A DNA stretch of 28,348 nt from positions 347,828 through 376,175 of the forward strand of contig NW_003314387.1 of assembly GCF_000143415.4 (NCBI RefSeq). The letters are read 5' to 3'. A program made the position numbers and the translations under genes. Source of the DNA: Selaginella moellendorffii. Its lineage: Eukaryota; Streptophyta; Lycopodiopsida; Selaginellales; Selaginellaceae. This document shows, piece by piece, positions 1 through 10,140 of this stretch; position 1 is the stretch's first letter, and the number at the start of each line of letters is the position of its first letter. The notes under the pieces were generated by a model. The model had not been told where the DNA came from. It saw only the letters and a program-made list of their open reading frames with translations, and searched no databases.

Positions 1-3000
1 GGCATTAACATCACGCAACTTATTTTAGTGAAAGTGGCATTGTTATTTCAAGTGATGAGGAATTTTCCTTGGACCTTGATTTTCCATGTCATTTTTCTTG
101 TTAGTGTTTTGGCTTCACATTAGATCTTGAAGGTGATTGAAGAAGAGTGTTAGTGCAATGTGGATATCCGAAGATGTGGTCTTCGTGATCAAACCTTGGA
201 TGTTCATTTTGCATTTTGCGAATGTCAGTGTTAGATATCGGTTAGATGAGCGATACTTAAACATATTGTTGGATCATGAGAATTTGTGTTGAGGTGAACC
301 TATATGAAATTGTCTGTAGGAGGAAGTTGGTTGAGTCTTGAAAGTTTGCAATTCTGGACTGAGAGGCATTTTTTCTTTAGGATGGAAATTTTCCACAAAT
401 TTTCTTAGACTTCTCCAATGGCTGATCTGTTGATCACTTTGCCGAAAACCATTCCATTTTTGTAAGCCAATACAAACTAGTGAAGGGGGTTAGAGTTGAC
501 TTCAGTTGGCTTAGACCTTGGTAGGTAGTTTGTATGATGTGACTTGAAAGGGATGTTGACTTTTGAGGCTAAGGCAATTGAGTTAGATAAAGTCTAGAGT
601 TGGTATAGAAAAGTGGCCGTTGTGTTTTTTCTAAGAAGGGTGACTTTTGTGCCTTTCTTTTGTAGCATTATGCTCGGTGGCAGGTTGCACCTTGCATTTT
701 ATTAAGACTCTATGAGAGTAGTGAGCTCTCACTGATCTTGACTTGGTCTTGGTGGCCCTGTGCCTTGGCTAAGGATGGTGATGTCCAACTTAGTTGTTTG
801 AGGTTGAGATGTTGGTACCTGTACTATAGCTTTGTCTAAGAGGAGGTTGTGTACCGATATGAGTTCATCTCATGGTCTTCACTTTTGTTTCGACTGAGTG
901 TTGATTGTATAGCTAGCCTCTTCAAGACATGTTCAGAGCTAGTGGCTAAATATTTTAGTGAGCTTATTGCAGTTGAGTTGGATTCGAGTGGTCATTTAGT
1001 TTGTGTTTGTCTATGAACTTTTATCTCGTACCTGGGGTATCACGTTCATATTGGACAAGTATATGACTTGATGACGTGAGTTTAGTGTTTGGGTCTTATG
1101 AAGACAAGTTAAAGAGTGATTGTTGGTTGCTCTGCGACTAGTGATTGCTCATAGATTTCATCGAAGACTGTTTGACACTTGATACACTCGATGATGATTT
1201 AGCAATGATAGACTTGCTTTGCTGGATGATGTTGCGGAGGATCGTATCATGGCTTGTATGGGTTTTCCATGTTGACATGTTGATTCCTTTGTCGATATCA
1301 TTTGGTTATGTTTAGTCCATAGTGTCGAATTATATTGAGTCTTGGATGTGGTGAATCACTCCTTGATGATGTGCTATCTGAAACTGAGTATTGTTAGAGG
1401 ATTGGTCTTAGATACTAATTAAGGTATCTTCGACTTTGGTTAGCTTGGTTGCTAGGAAGTTTTGGGTGGTGATTCACTCTTGCTTTCTTCTAGTTTTGTT
1501 ATGGTGTTGATGGCATTGAAGTGATACCTTGTCATTGACATTGTTGATATTGAGATTCGAATGAAATGAGATATCCTTCCAAGGATTGATATTGAGTTTC
1601 ATTAATCTTGATGAAAATAGTGTTGATGATTTGCTTTAGCTTTGTGTTGTTGGCATTCATGCATTTGCTAGTTAGCAACCGTGTTGACATTCAAATGAAC
1701 TAAGTGGCAAATTTGAGTTAGTTGCGTTCTAGATAAAATTGTTAAGTAGGGGTTAAGCTTTAGCTTTTCCTTGAAAAGTGATTTAGTCGTGAACAATGTT
1801 ACCTCTATGAGAGGAAGAGTTAGTGATTGGTATTGAAGTGATTGAATCTTTGTTAGATTTCAGTTGGGATATATTGATCATTGATGATTCTTCTTCTACT
1901 TGTTATGAAGTGAGTTACGTCTTGCTATAGATGGATTCATGGAGGATTGATTAAGTGATCACTTGTTGAGCATAGCTTCAATATGCTTAGCTTTTGGATT
2001 GATGCAGGAATGCTTTTCATTAGTTTAGCATTATGAAATTTGGCTTATAGATGTGTTGAGGAAGATATTGTGGGTTGCACCATGATTTTTTCTTTAGCAT
2101 TGAGGTTAGCTTCTATGAGACTTGTGATCATTATTAAGCAAGACTTGGCTATATGCTTCTTCAAGTTTTTGGTTCCTTGAGTTTTGTGCTCATTGTTCTA
2201 TTTGTTAAAAGTTGTTAGGGAAGCATTTTGGCTCATTAGCTTCAATGTTGACGTTGGCTTTCGCATCTAGCAATCATTGGTGATGATTGAATATCATCTA
2301 GGATAGTTGATTATCCTTATCAAAAGGTTTTGCTTGATTGTTATTGTTACAGAATGATTCACTGTTTTCGGGATGGTGGATTCCTTCTTAGACGATGATT
2401 CTGCATATCTCTTTTTGATGGGATGATTAATGATCTTTCATGATGGTTAGTTGTTCTCTTTGATGGCTTATGGTTTTTCGCATTACCACATGTTCTTTGT
2501 GGTTTGCTTTGAATTGGTCTTTTGAGTTTGAGTCATCAGTAGGATGTTGCTGACACTTGCTAAAACAACTTTGGTTCCTTGGTATTATTGACCGGGATCT
2601 ATTCAGATTGGCTAGTGCAATGGTTGATATGAAAAAGCATTTGTTTGCTTTGCAACATTCATTTTGTTCTGTTGATTATTGCTTGAGTTAGTTCTCATAG
2701 ATTATGATGTTATTTCCTTCGGGTGATACATTCACAAGCATTATGCTTGTTAGTCAATGATACTTTGTGTTCTTTGAGTTGTGTTTTGTGAGTTGTTTGG
2801 CATATTATCTGCCATTTTTGGTAATTAAATTTCATCATTGAGTTTACTTGATGATATACTTGCTATCAAATTTTGTTGGATGGTGAATCCTGTGTTTACC
2901 ACTTATGATGATCTTGGTGGTTCTTATACTATAATACTACTTTATCGGATGATAACTTACTTAGAATACTTTTGTGTTTAATCTAATATTTATTCACTAA

Positions 3001-3577
3001 TAATTAAGTCTCTAAGATATCATTGTCTATGACTTTGATATTTTCCATTTATTGATCTTTGAGTTTGGGCCAGTATAGGCAGACTGGCTTCGGCACTTTG
3101 TGTGCATGTTGAAATCTCTAGTCATGGGGTAGCTACTGTCAACTAGTCATATCACCCACCTCTCTGTCGATGTTCCTTATTCCGTTGAAAGGGTGTGACC
3201 ATGTAAACAATTCCAACTACCTATTTACAGTAATCTATCTAAACCTTACCGACAGGTTTGGTTTCTTTGCTCAGGAGGGTTGGGGCCTTTGGCTTCTCTC
3301 TCTATGTCTCTGTGGACAGGGGCGTATCACACTTTTCTAGCTGGGTGACACCCAGAGCAACAAGGGTGGCTGACTCCGTTGGTCATTTCCTTGTTGGCGA
3401 CAGCCGAAAGGTGTCTGAGCTGGTAGCGCATTCGCATTAGACAAAGAGGTTGCCTCCTAACTCATTTAAGTTGGTGCATTTCTCACATAGTGTGAATACC
3501 GTGAAGTTTTTCTGGAGTTGTTTCTTTGGCGGTATTCTAGACTTGAGTATGCATCAACGAGGATGTCGATCTTCCCT
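1..3577 (+). mobile_element. Non-coding interior of LTR element A (5' end outside window)
   Basis: No open reading frame of 60 codons or more is visible on either strand in the first 3.25 kb, and no retroviral protein motif could be found. The plus strand is strongly rich in T and G. Assignment to an LTR element rests on the poly-G polypurine tract and LTR-like block that follow directly. The stretch is dense in short perfect inverted repeats: stems at 169-174/180-185, 707-711/715-719, 720-725/728-733, 1046-1051/1061-1066, 1092-1096/1100-1104, 1410-1415/1424-1429, 1597-1602/1611-1616, 1665-1670/1673-1678, 1953-1964 (palindrome), 1969-1974/1982-1987, 2015-2020/2033-2038, 2271-2277/2283-2289 and 2300-2305/2312-2317. 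It is probably a non-autonomous (LARD-like) interior. Because the 5' LTR is not in the window, the total length and primer site are unknown. Confidence 0.6.
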
Positions 3578-3592
3578 AGGGGGGGGGGAGAG
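3578..3592 (+). other. Polypurine tract of element A
   Basis: An uninterrupted purine run (A, a run of ten G, then AGAG) lies immediately before TGTCGC, the expected first bases of a 3' LTR. This is the usual plus-strand priming site arrangement and sets the left LTR edge at 3593. Confidence 0.6.
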
Positions 3593-4141
3593 TGTCGCAA
3601 ATGTGACTTCGGGTATCGAAAGTTACCTGTCGACCAATCCTTACGGACACTCTTACCTTACTGCCACGACGGTAGGAGGTCGGTATTGCTGGACCCTTTA
3701 TCAGTCCCTCTTGTGCTAGTGGAGTTAACTAGGCATTTCAAGTGTATTTAGACCGGACGAGCATAACGACGGAATTTCTATGTGTTATTAGCTAAGCATA
3801 CTTAGCCCGGTAAAGAGTTCCCGTCTCATTATGTCTTGCACTAGCTAGTGACAAGAACCCTCGTGTATTGAGATTGGTCCCTCAATATCGTTGGATGATA
3901 GTTTACCGTGTCTGCTAAACACCCTCGCTATCATGCCTTTTGTGTTAGTCTCATTTCAGTCCCAAATGCTATTTATGAAAAGTGTCTAGATTTGCTCATT
4001 TGGCATATCTACAAAATGTAGGAATCGGCCTGAACACAATGGTGTTAGTCCCATGTCCAAATTCGCAATCTAGCACCATTCCATATTTAGTAAGTTTCGA
4101 GCTTGTCCCAGAGACTAACTCCTGATACTAAGGGAGGCTTG

Positions 4142-4199
4142 GGGTGAAAGCCCAAAGCGTGTGTTCCTCAAAAGGGGGGTTCCAAATGTATAGTAGGGA
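4142..4199 (+). promoter_or_regulatory. Promoter-like module in LTR A
   Basis: GGGTGAAAGCCCAAAGCG is followed 30 bases later by a TATA-like block CCAAATGTATAGTAGGG. The same pair of blocks, in the same order, occurs in both LTRs of element B (17386-17455 and 23116-23187), while the surrounding LTR sequence differs. This suggests a core promoter. No transcription start can be shown from sequence alone. Confidence 0.4.
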
Positions 4200-4673
4200 T
4201 AGTGGGTAGGTCGGGCATGGCCGACCAACCTAAGGCATAGTCTAGCTCCCGCTTGCGTGCCTGTTTTTGTTCTGTGTTCGGCTTGGGTTTAAGCCCAAGC
4301 TCCACACCATTCTAGCTGGTGGAGTACCCATGTCCTCACGTTAGGCCACTAGTATGCTGAAATAGCGCCAGACTTCGTTTGGCTCCATTTTGCATGCTAG
4401 TCCTGGCATTGGGATGCTGGATACTCTAGGACTGTTCCAAGTCACTCCGTGCCCTTATCCCTTTACTCCTTAGGCTGAATGCTCAGGAGTTATTCCATGG
4501 TTTGGTTCTATCAATCCTTGGCTCCATGTTTGGGAGTTTGGAATTGTTCCTTCGTTCAGTGGCCCAAGGCCCTAAACCTCGGGGTTCCACACCACTATCC
4601 TTTGGACATGTGGCATGTGACATGTGGCATCTGTCACGTAACACAAAAAAAGTTTAGGTTCCACTTCGTGGTG

Positions 4674-4702
4674 TTATCCTATGGTAAATCACCATAGGAT
4701 AA
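4674..4702. repeat. 12-bp perfect hairpin near the 3' end of LTR A
   Basis: TTATCCTATGGT (4674-4685) pairs perfectly with 4691-4702 across a five-base loop AAATC. It lies 24 bases before the LTR end. Element B has a comparable hairpin at the end of its LTRs. Confidence 0.8.
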
Positions 4703-4855
4703 AAGGTAAAAACCACGTGCGTTACAATTCCTCATCTTTGCCACCTTGCGATTTTCGCCAAGTGATGTGTCGAGTGTAGTGCTTCACGTAAGCTTGTGGG
4801 TGTGACTAGGCTAGTGGAGTCACGTTTTAAAGCTTCTCCTTGTCCCTTACCATGC

Positions 4856-5795
4856 TCGCAGTGGCTTAACGTACCCAGGAGCAGTTGAGGGACTTCTTTG
4901 AACCTCGCAGATCCTTGTGTTGTATCATCGCCTTGCTTGCCATGCTTCTTCTCTTGTCAGCCATCAGCTATGCAGAGTCTAAACCTGCAAGCAGCTCTTG
5001 AGGAATTGTTTGCTCTCACCTGATGCTTGATCAAGGCTCTCACAATGTACTCTGGGACTAGACTACAGTGGATATCACTGATGCAACAAGCTTTAGGTTC
5101 TGAGTCTAAGTTAGTTGCACCAACTCAAAGATGTTCTGTTTTGTTTCATGGTTTTGAACATGGTTTTTCTATAGGAACAAGCATCAGACTGGAAGCTTTT
5201 GGGTGGTGTCTTGATGAATTAAGCTCCCCGAGGGTTTCATCTTGCGAAGAAGAGAGAAACAACTACCCCCAACCTTCAGCACTCTTGACATTTCCAGATG
5301 CCTTGCAACTCGAATCTCTTGGGCAGAACGCACCGGTGCTCTTGAGGGGGGTGCCTGGATCAAATCAAACTGGTGGGAAACATTCGTGTGCCAGCTGAGC
5401 GCCATGCCCAGAATTTCAAGAAACGATTCATGAAAGTAACAAACACGTTAACAAGCTATTAATGCATAATTTGGTCGGGAACCTGTTGGCCGGATATCTG
5501 GCTAGAATAAAAACAATTATTGGCAAGGTCACAGGCTCGAACCCACAGCCAGAGACCCAATTAAATTTTACTTCGCTTGCGCAAGAATTTGCCGATGGGT
5601 CTTTATGGAATTCGCTGGAGTGCTTGAGCAGCAGCAGCAGCCACGATGATCATGGTCAGTGTGTCGATCTAGCCCAGACTCTTCCTTTTGCTTTAAAGTC
5701 ATGCTGGAACGCGTCTCAGCATTGCTCGCTTGAACGCCAACAGGTTTGGACGAGGAGAGGAGCTTAAACTTGCGACTCGCAATGCAGCCTTGTCT
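4856..5795. repeat. Direct duplication, copy D1
   Basis: Collinear with 6025-6885. Shared blocks in order: TCGCAGTGGCTTaACGT; the TTGTGTTGTATCAT block; GATCAAGGCTCTCACA; the AGAAGAGAGAAACAA block; ACTCTTGACATTTCCAGATGCC; GGTGCcTGGATCAAATCAAAC; the SINE-like repeat; GTCGATCTAGCCCAGA; and CGCAATGCAGCCT. Divergence is substantial and there are indels. The short open frames inside are not conserved between the copies, so I do not call a gene. Confidence 0.7.
5445..5570 (+). mobile_element. SINE-like repeat, copy 1
   Basis: About 125 bp, starting ACGTTAACAAGCTATTAATG and ending near CCCAATTAAATTTTA. It contains TGGCCGGATATCTGG, loosely like a pol III A-box, and CAGGCTCGAACCC, a B-box-like motif about 45 bases further on. 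Three relatives occur in the window, two on the opposite strand. Copies 1 and 2 lie inside the D1/D2 duplication and are not independent insertions. Confidence 0.6.
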
Positions 5796-5904
5796 ACGAA
5801 AGTATCATTGCATTTCAGCTAGAGGGGGTGTCCAAGTTTGAATCCACCACTAGCTCCTCCTACATGCTTCGTCAAAATAGCGAATGGCCGAGGACTACTG
5901 ACGA
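5571..5904. other. Tail of D1 and linker, no gene seen
   Basis: Contains a short AGC repeat (about 5629-5640) and the last collinear blocks of the D1 duplication up to about 5795. I see no domain in any frame. Confidence 0.5.
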
Positions 5905-5990
5905 CCTGGATAACGATACGCTGCTCCACACTTTCGAGCAGCGTTTGACTGCCGCGCTTGTGCCAATCTCATGTAAGAAAGAGTGGAGCT
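5905..5990 (+). pseudogene. F-box fragment (N-terminal part only)
   Basis: The plus strand reads DDLDNDTLLHTF, the start of an F-box helix, and loses similarity within about 20 codons before reaching a stop. It matches the longer F-box piece at 15590-15776 at DNA level (GACCTGGATAACGATACGCTGCT). Both pieces are preceded by CTTCGTCAAAATAGC, so they are duplicates of one source. An F-box would bind SKP1 in an SCF ubiquitin ligase, but nothing functional remains here. Confidence 0.5.
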
Positions 5991-6024
5991 GAGCTAGAGC
6001 GTAGCCTTTCTTCTCTCTAGTTTC

Positions 6025-6885
6025 TCGCAGTGGCTTGACGTTGCAGATCATTGTGTTGTATCATTCCACCGCTTGTCATGCTTCTTCTTTGCTCTCACCT
6101 GACGCTCGATCAAGGCTCTCACAGGCTGCAGTGAATAACAAAGGAATCACTGGTGCATCAACCCTCAGGTTCTGAGTCTAATCAGTTGCACCAAATCAGG
6201 GATGTGCCTCTCGTGTTTTTGGGAGTGAGTATTTAATTTCATGGTTTTGAACATGAGGATTTGATCTTGCAAAGAAGAGAGAAACAAATAAATACCCCAA
6301 CCTCCAGCACTCTTGACATTTCCAGATGCCTCTCAACTCTGCTCTTCAAGAGGGTGCTTGGATCAAATCAAACTTGCTCATTTTCCAGAAACTTTTCTTG
6401 TTCCGAGAAACAAGTTTTGCTCCAAAAAAAATCCTGGAACCAAGAAGAGAGGCTTGGAAACGTTCGCGCGACCTTGCCCACGTGATTGATACGGAACAAG
6501 GAATCAGCACGCGTGCCATTCACTCAAAATCAAGAACAAGCGAAACACTTTAACAGGCTATTAATGTTTAATTTGGACGGGAACATGTTGGTCGGATATC
6601 TGGCTATAATAAAAAAATTTATTGGCAAGGTCACAGGTTCGAATCCACAGCCAGAGAACCACCTAAAAACACTTTTTTCAAGTGTAGGCGATGTTGGAGT
6701 TTCTCCGCGATATTGGAATTTCCTTGTTTCTCCCTCCCGCAGGCTCGAGAGAAAAAAAGACAGTGGTCGATCTAGCCCAGAAAGAAAAGATCCTGGAATG
6801 TGTCTCTCGCTTGGAACGATAATAGATTTGGAGGAGGAACTTGCGCCTCGCGTAATGCAGCCTCGTTACGATCGCACAGAGTGCT
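6025..6885. repeat. Direct duplication, copy D2
   Basis: Second copy of the segment described at 4856-5795, in the same orientation, lacking about 40 bases near its start and with many substitutions. The 177-codon open frame across 6486-7019 runs through the SINE-like repeat and is not conserved in D1. I treat it as chance. Confidence 0.7.
6545..6678 (+). mobile_element. SINE-like repeat, copy 2
   Basis: Same family as 5445-5570. This copy has the cleanest B-box, ACAGGTTCGAATCC at about 6643-6656, which fits the pol III consensus GGTTCGANTCC. The 3' end is AT-rich with a short T run. The T-arm stem is poorly paired, so this is tRNA-promoter-like rather than a tRNA gene. Confidence 0.6.
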
Positions 6886-7059
6886 GCAGACTGCCAAGGA
6901 AGAACACGAACGCTCTGCAAGCTGGAACGCGAGCTATTGAGCGGAGCAGAGACAGGACACGACCCTGGACATCGGTTTACCGATGCCCAAGAGTTTTGGC
7001 AACCTTCGAATGGCTGTGAGTCATGATCTCCAGCCCAGAGGACAGGTCCAACTAGCATC

Positions 7060-7280
7060 GGACTTTTCCCCACTCTTTCATTCTCCAGCGCTGAAATCTG
7101 GCTCGACACTGGCCTCGTCTAGCTTCCCAGATCTCCCCAGCAGATCCACCAAGCATCTTAAGTGTTCCATGATCGTGGACATGCTGTAGTCTTGGGCTAT
7201 GGACGACAAGTAGTTCTCGTCCCGAGATGACTGCAGGCAGAAGACCTCGCTCTGATCACAGTAGCTTGCAAGATGCAAAG
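7060..7280 (-). pseudogene. PPR protein fragment (C-terminal PLS/E-type motifs)
   Basis: The minus strand reads YLSSIAQDYSMSTIMEH followed by CLVDLLGRSGKLDEA. This is the diagnostic stretch near the end of plant PLS-class pentatricopeptide repeat proteins, where 'EHY.CMVDLLGRAGRLDEA' is typical. After it the frame loses similarity quickly and stops. PLS-class PPR proteins bind organellar RNA and many guide C-to-U editing. This piece covers about two motifs only, has no start, and is flanked by repeats, so it is a relic. The family assignment is strong; loss of function is inferred from truncation. Confidence 0.8.
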
Positions 7281-7296
7281 GAGGGAGAAGCGTTGC

Positions 7297-7380
7297 AAAA
7301 TTTTTTGATTGGGTCTCTGGCTGTGGATTCGAACCTGATCAGGTTCCTGTCCAAATCGGACACTAATTGCTTCTTAACGT
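7297..7380 (-). mobile_element. SINE-like repeat, copy 3 (internally deleted)
   Basis: On the minus strand both ends of the family are present (ACGTTAAGAAGCAATTAGTG start, B-box AGGTTCGAATCC, CCCAATCAAA end), but about 45 bases between GGAACCTGATC and the B-box are missing, including the A-box-like part. Confidence 0.6.
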
Positions 7381-7482
7381 ATATCATACCTTCACCATAA
7401 CGGCGCAAGCTCTCGCTCATTTCTAAGCATCCTTTCTAAACCCGTGGGAACGTTTTATAAGGCTGTCATCCTTTCTGCGGTT

Positions 7483-7720
7483 GTCAAGCTCAAGAAAGAA
7501 ACCATTATGGAATGAAGATTTCACCACTGAATCCCTGGGATAACCTACCTTTTCTTCTTTTGAGAAACAAGGTTTCCCTGCATCCAACGACTGAATGTCC
7601 GAAGATGGCTTGTTTGAGCATTGAAGATTAAATTGATCCAGGCACGCTCTTGATTAGCAGCAAAGTTAAGAGTACAAGGCTGGAGGTACTTGTCTGTTCT
7701 TTCAAATCCTGGGGAGCTTG
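7483..7720 (+). repeat. Dispersed repeat R2, diverged partial copy
   Basis: Begins GTCAAGCTCAAGAAAGAAACC like the copies at 8896 and 13646. It retains CTTTTGAGAAACAA, CGAAGATGGCTTGT and a TTGATCCAGGCACG block in the same order, but much is lost or changed. Confidence 0.5.
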
Positions 7721-8210
7721 AGATTTCATCAAGGGGCTTTCTTGTCGTGTTCTATCCAAGTTTGATGCTTGTTCCTAGCAGCAACAAGAAAAAATCCATG
7801 AAATTTCAAGTCACACCCTGTGTGAAGAAGAGGGGGCAATGCATGGAAAGTACTCGGGGCCAAAAGGTGACTGTCCACAACAAGAGTATTTAGAGCAAAA
7901 AGGGCGAAAGATGAACTGTGGGAAAGCAATGCTTTCACTGCAACGTATATCCCTTGTGCCCTGCTGATCAATCCAAAAGCCACAACACTGGTGGTAGTGC
8001 AGCAGCTCCTCCGTCCCGCGTTTAAATTCTACAAGCTCTTGCCAGGTGCAAGGTTCCATGGCCGTTTGTGACAAGAGAAATGCTGGTCACGTCTTTCGAA
8101 CTGGAGCTACCTGAATTGGATGCCGTGGTTGGCTGCTTGCGAACAGTTAAGCTATCAATCACTGTGCCTCTTTTGTTATTTTATTCACTCCAATGGTGGT
8201 GATTTGCCAG
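7721..8210. other. No confident gene; possible upstream part of the START-like gene
   Basis: Short frames exist on both strands (for example minus 7811-8074, 87 codons), but none shows a motif I recognise. A pyrimidine-rich run at 8166-8190 ending in CCAG at 8210 is a plausible 3' splice site for the following exon. Confidence 0.4.
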
Positions 8211-8706
8211 GTCCCCCAGGCAGCAGAGACTATCGTCAAGGAGACCATCCATGGTTTTAATGCTTCTCATTTGCCTCCTCCAAAAGAGGGCGTCATTCGC
8301 ATGGAAGCCAACGGTGGATTCATCCTCCAGAAGATTAGCGACGAGAAATGCTACATAAGGTACGCTATTAGTTTTTTTTTTTTTTGTTTGTTTTCTTCTT
8401 AAGATAGTCACTACTTCTTTTACAGAGCAGTAATACACCTGGACCTTAAGCTCGACTTTGTTCCGACATGGGTGATTAACTTCCTTGGGCGTCAAGTTGT
8501 GGGACACGGCTTCAGGCTATACCTCAAGGTATATTTCTTTCCTTTTCGGGTGAAAAATGTCTAAGCTTTGTGTGTTACAACAGACTGTTTCTTCTGTTAA
8601 AGAGAGCAAAGTGTTTCAAGAATGCATCAGGCAACAGCCACTCTACAGCCGCATAACGTTACAGATGCTACCAAAATCGAGCCACGAAAATGGATACAAG
8701 AGTTGA
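8211..8706 (+). pseudogene. START/lipid-transport-like protein, last three exons only
   Basis: Three blocks read in one continuous frame if two small GT-AG introns are removed: exon 8211-8359, intron 8360-8425 (66 bp, with a long T run), exon 8426-8528, intron 8529-8583 (55 bp), exon 8584-8706 ending TGA. Recognisable pieces are VIRMEANGGFILQKI, LDLKLDFVPTWVINFLGRQ and GHGFRLYLKTVSSV. The pattern 'D.KLDFVP.W.INF..RQ..G.GF.LY.K' is that of the C-terminal half of plant START / polyketide cyclase-like lipid transport proteins, a helix-grip fold that binds lipid. The reading frame and splice sites are intact, so this could be the 3' end of a live gene. No upstream START exons are recognisable in the preceding 1 kb, so I favour a truncated copy. 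An alternative start at ATG 8193 would give an unusually short protein. Confidence 0.6.
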
Positions 8707-8895
8707 GGTGCTTTTCATAAGAAGTATTCATAAGCTTCCTGCACAAGAGCATTTACATTTATAAACAATTTATAAACAAAGAGGAGCTTGAGGCCCACCG
8801 ATACTCCTGAAAAGTCCGAACTTATTCATGAGACATATGCAAGGTGGGTTTTATAAGATTTTTGTTGTTTTGCATGTCTAGAAAAATCTGCTGCA

Positions 8896-9744
8896 GTCAA
8901 GCTCAAGAAAGAAACCATTCTCTTCTCGATGGAATGAAACTCTCACTTGCTCCATGCTCTGGCGAGGCCATGGCAAACAAAATGGGTGGACTCTTCGTCT
9001 CAATCTGACAAGCAGCTGATGCAAAGGCTACTTTTGAGAAACAAAGCGTAAGTATGCTGCAACAAGAACCAGCAACAGCCATTTAAGGTATTGTCGTGGA
9101 AGATGGCTTGTCTGAGCTCGAGTTTGATTTGATCCAGGCACCCTGGTCCCATCTATTCTTCACTTGGTTGTCAAAGCTTGGAGGTCCATAGGTTTCGATC
9201 CTTTCAAATCCTGCTCCAAACTTTTGATGCCTTTTCTTGGCAATAATATATTGCTCTGAAACCGTGAAAGCTTACTCACCTGCAAAAAAAACTCTAGGGT
9301 TGCACCTGACATCCAATAAACCAGGGAAGCTCTTGAGGAAAATCCTAGATTCAACATAAACAAGTCACACCTCATGGAATTGGTGGTGATCTTGGTGCAA
9401 CTAACTAGTTAAACTTGTCCTCAAACACATGGTTTTGGCATTTGTCTTTCACACTATTGTCCAATCTTGTGAAAGCCTTGACCGAGCTTAAACTCAATCA
9501 GCTGAGAACAAGCTGTCTCAAAAGTTTCCAAAGAGCAGAAGGCATAATACAAAAGTCACAAACTCGTCTCATCACAAGTTGCATTGTGGTCACTCCATGC
9601 CTTGGATGTTGATGAACTACAGGCCTCCATTTATCTTGGAAAATACATCTATGAGGAATGAAGCAATCTGGACAATAGTATAAGCAAAATGAACACGAGA
9701 AGAACCATATATACCGTGGAAAGCATGAGTTCTACACTCAAAAC
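8896..9744 (+). repeat. Dispersed repeat R2, copy a
   Basis: Collinear with 13646-14405 over most of its length at high identity. Shared blocks include AAACCATTCTCTTCTCGATGG, the GAGGCCATGGCAAACAAAA block, GTATGCTGCAACAAGAACC, TTTGATTTGATCCAGGCACC, ATATTGCTCTGAAACCGTG, GTCACTCCaTGCCTTGGATG and GCAAAATGAaCACGAGAAG. No frame is conserved between copies. The element type is unknown; ends were set by loss of similarity. Confidence 0.75.
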
Positions 9745-10140
9745 GACACACACATGGCACGGGCAATGTTCGATCAAATGCCCGAGTGCCACAAATTGTC
9801 GCATGGACTGCTAGGCCTACGCTCTCACTGGAATTTCTTCCACGCTTTAATTTGATCCTCTACCAGGAGATGGTCTTGGAAGGAATGGCTCCCGACTAGA
9901 TCACATTCACTTCCGAAATCAGAAAAGTTCTTTGTCAGGATGTACCATCTAGTAGGACGAAACTGGCCTCAAGAATGCTAGAGCATAAGTTATAACATGT
10001 AGCTACGTGGGGCTCCTCGCCAAATGATGAACCTATGCAGAGACTTGCCCGATCGTGGAGCACTGGTACACGCAAGGTGGATTGTTAACATTGAGGATGT
10101 CACTGTCGTGTGCTAAAGTGGCCTGAAGAACGCCACCGTG
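9745..10140 (+). pseudogene. PPR protein fragment with stops
   Basis: Plus-strand pieces read ARAMFDQMPEC, then ALILILYQEMVLEGMAPD, a stop, ITFTSEIR and, further on, DRGALVHARWIVNIEDVTVV. These match consecutive P, L and S motifs of plant PPR-PLS proteins ('MFDQMPE.D...W', 'LYQEM..EG..PD.ITF', 'GR.IHA.I...G'). In-frame stops and frame changes break it, so it is a pseudogene of roughly two to three repeats. It follows repeat R2 copy a directly. Confidence 0.65.

Larger units (their letters stand above)
3593..4726 (+). mobile_element. 3' LTR of element A (about 1134 bp)
   Basis: The block begins TGTCGC just after a polypurine tract and ends GCGTTACA, so it has the TG...CA ends expected of an LTR. 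From 4727 onward the sequence matches another host copy at 15842-15883 (ATTCCTCAtCTTTGCCACC), which fixes the right junction independently. It carries a promoter-like module at 4142-4199 that is also present in the LTRs of element B. It is rich in inverted repeats: 4209-4214/4221-4226, the near-palindrome 4281-4300, about 4300-4323, and the 12-bp stem at 4674-4702. A direct repeat of ACATGTGGCAT occurs near 4607-4630. The mate LTR is outside the window, so identity and age cannot be measured. Confidence 0.6.

Noticed and set aside
3258-3751. Small open frames of 60-89 codons before LTR A
   Set aside because: They overlap one another, cross the polypurine tract and LTR edge, and show no motif.
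6486-7019. 177-codon plus-strand open frame
   Set aside because: It crosses the SINE-like repeat and its counterpart in D1 is not open.
7811-8074. 87-codon minus-strand frame rich in Cys as a small secreted protein
   Set aside because: No signal peptide or regular cysteine spacing, and a frame of similar length overlaps on the same strand; probably chance.
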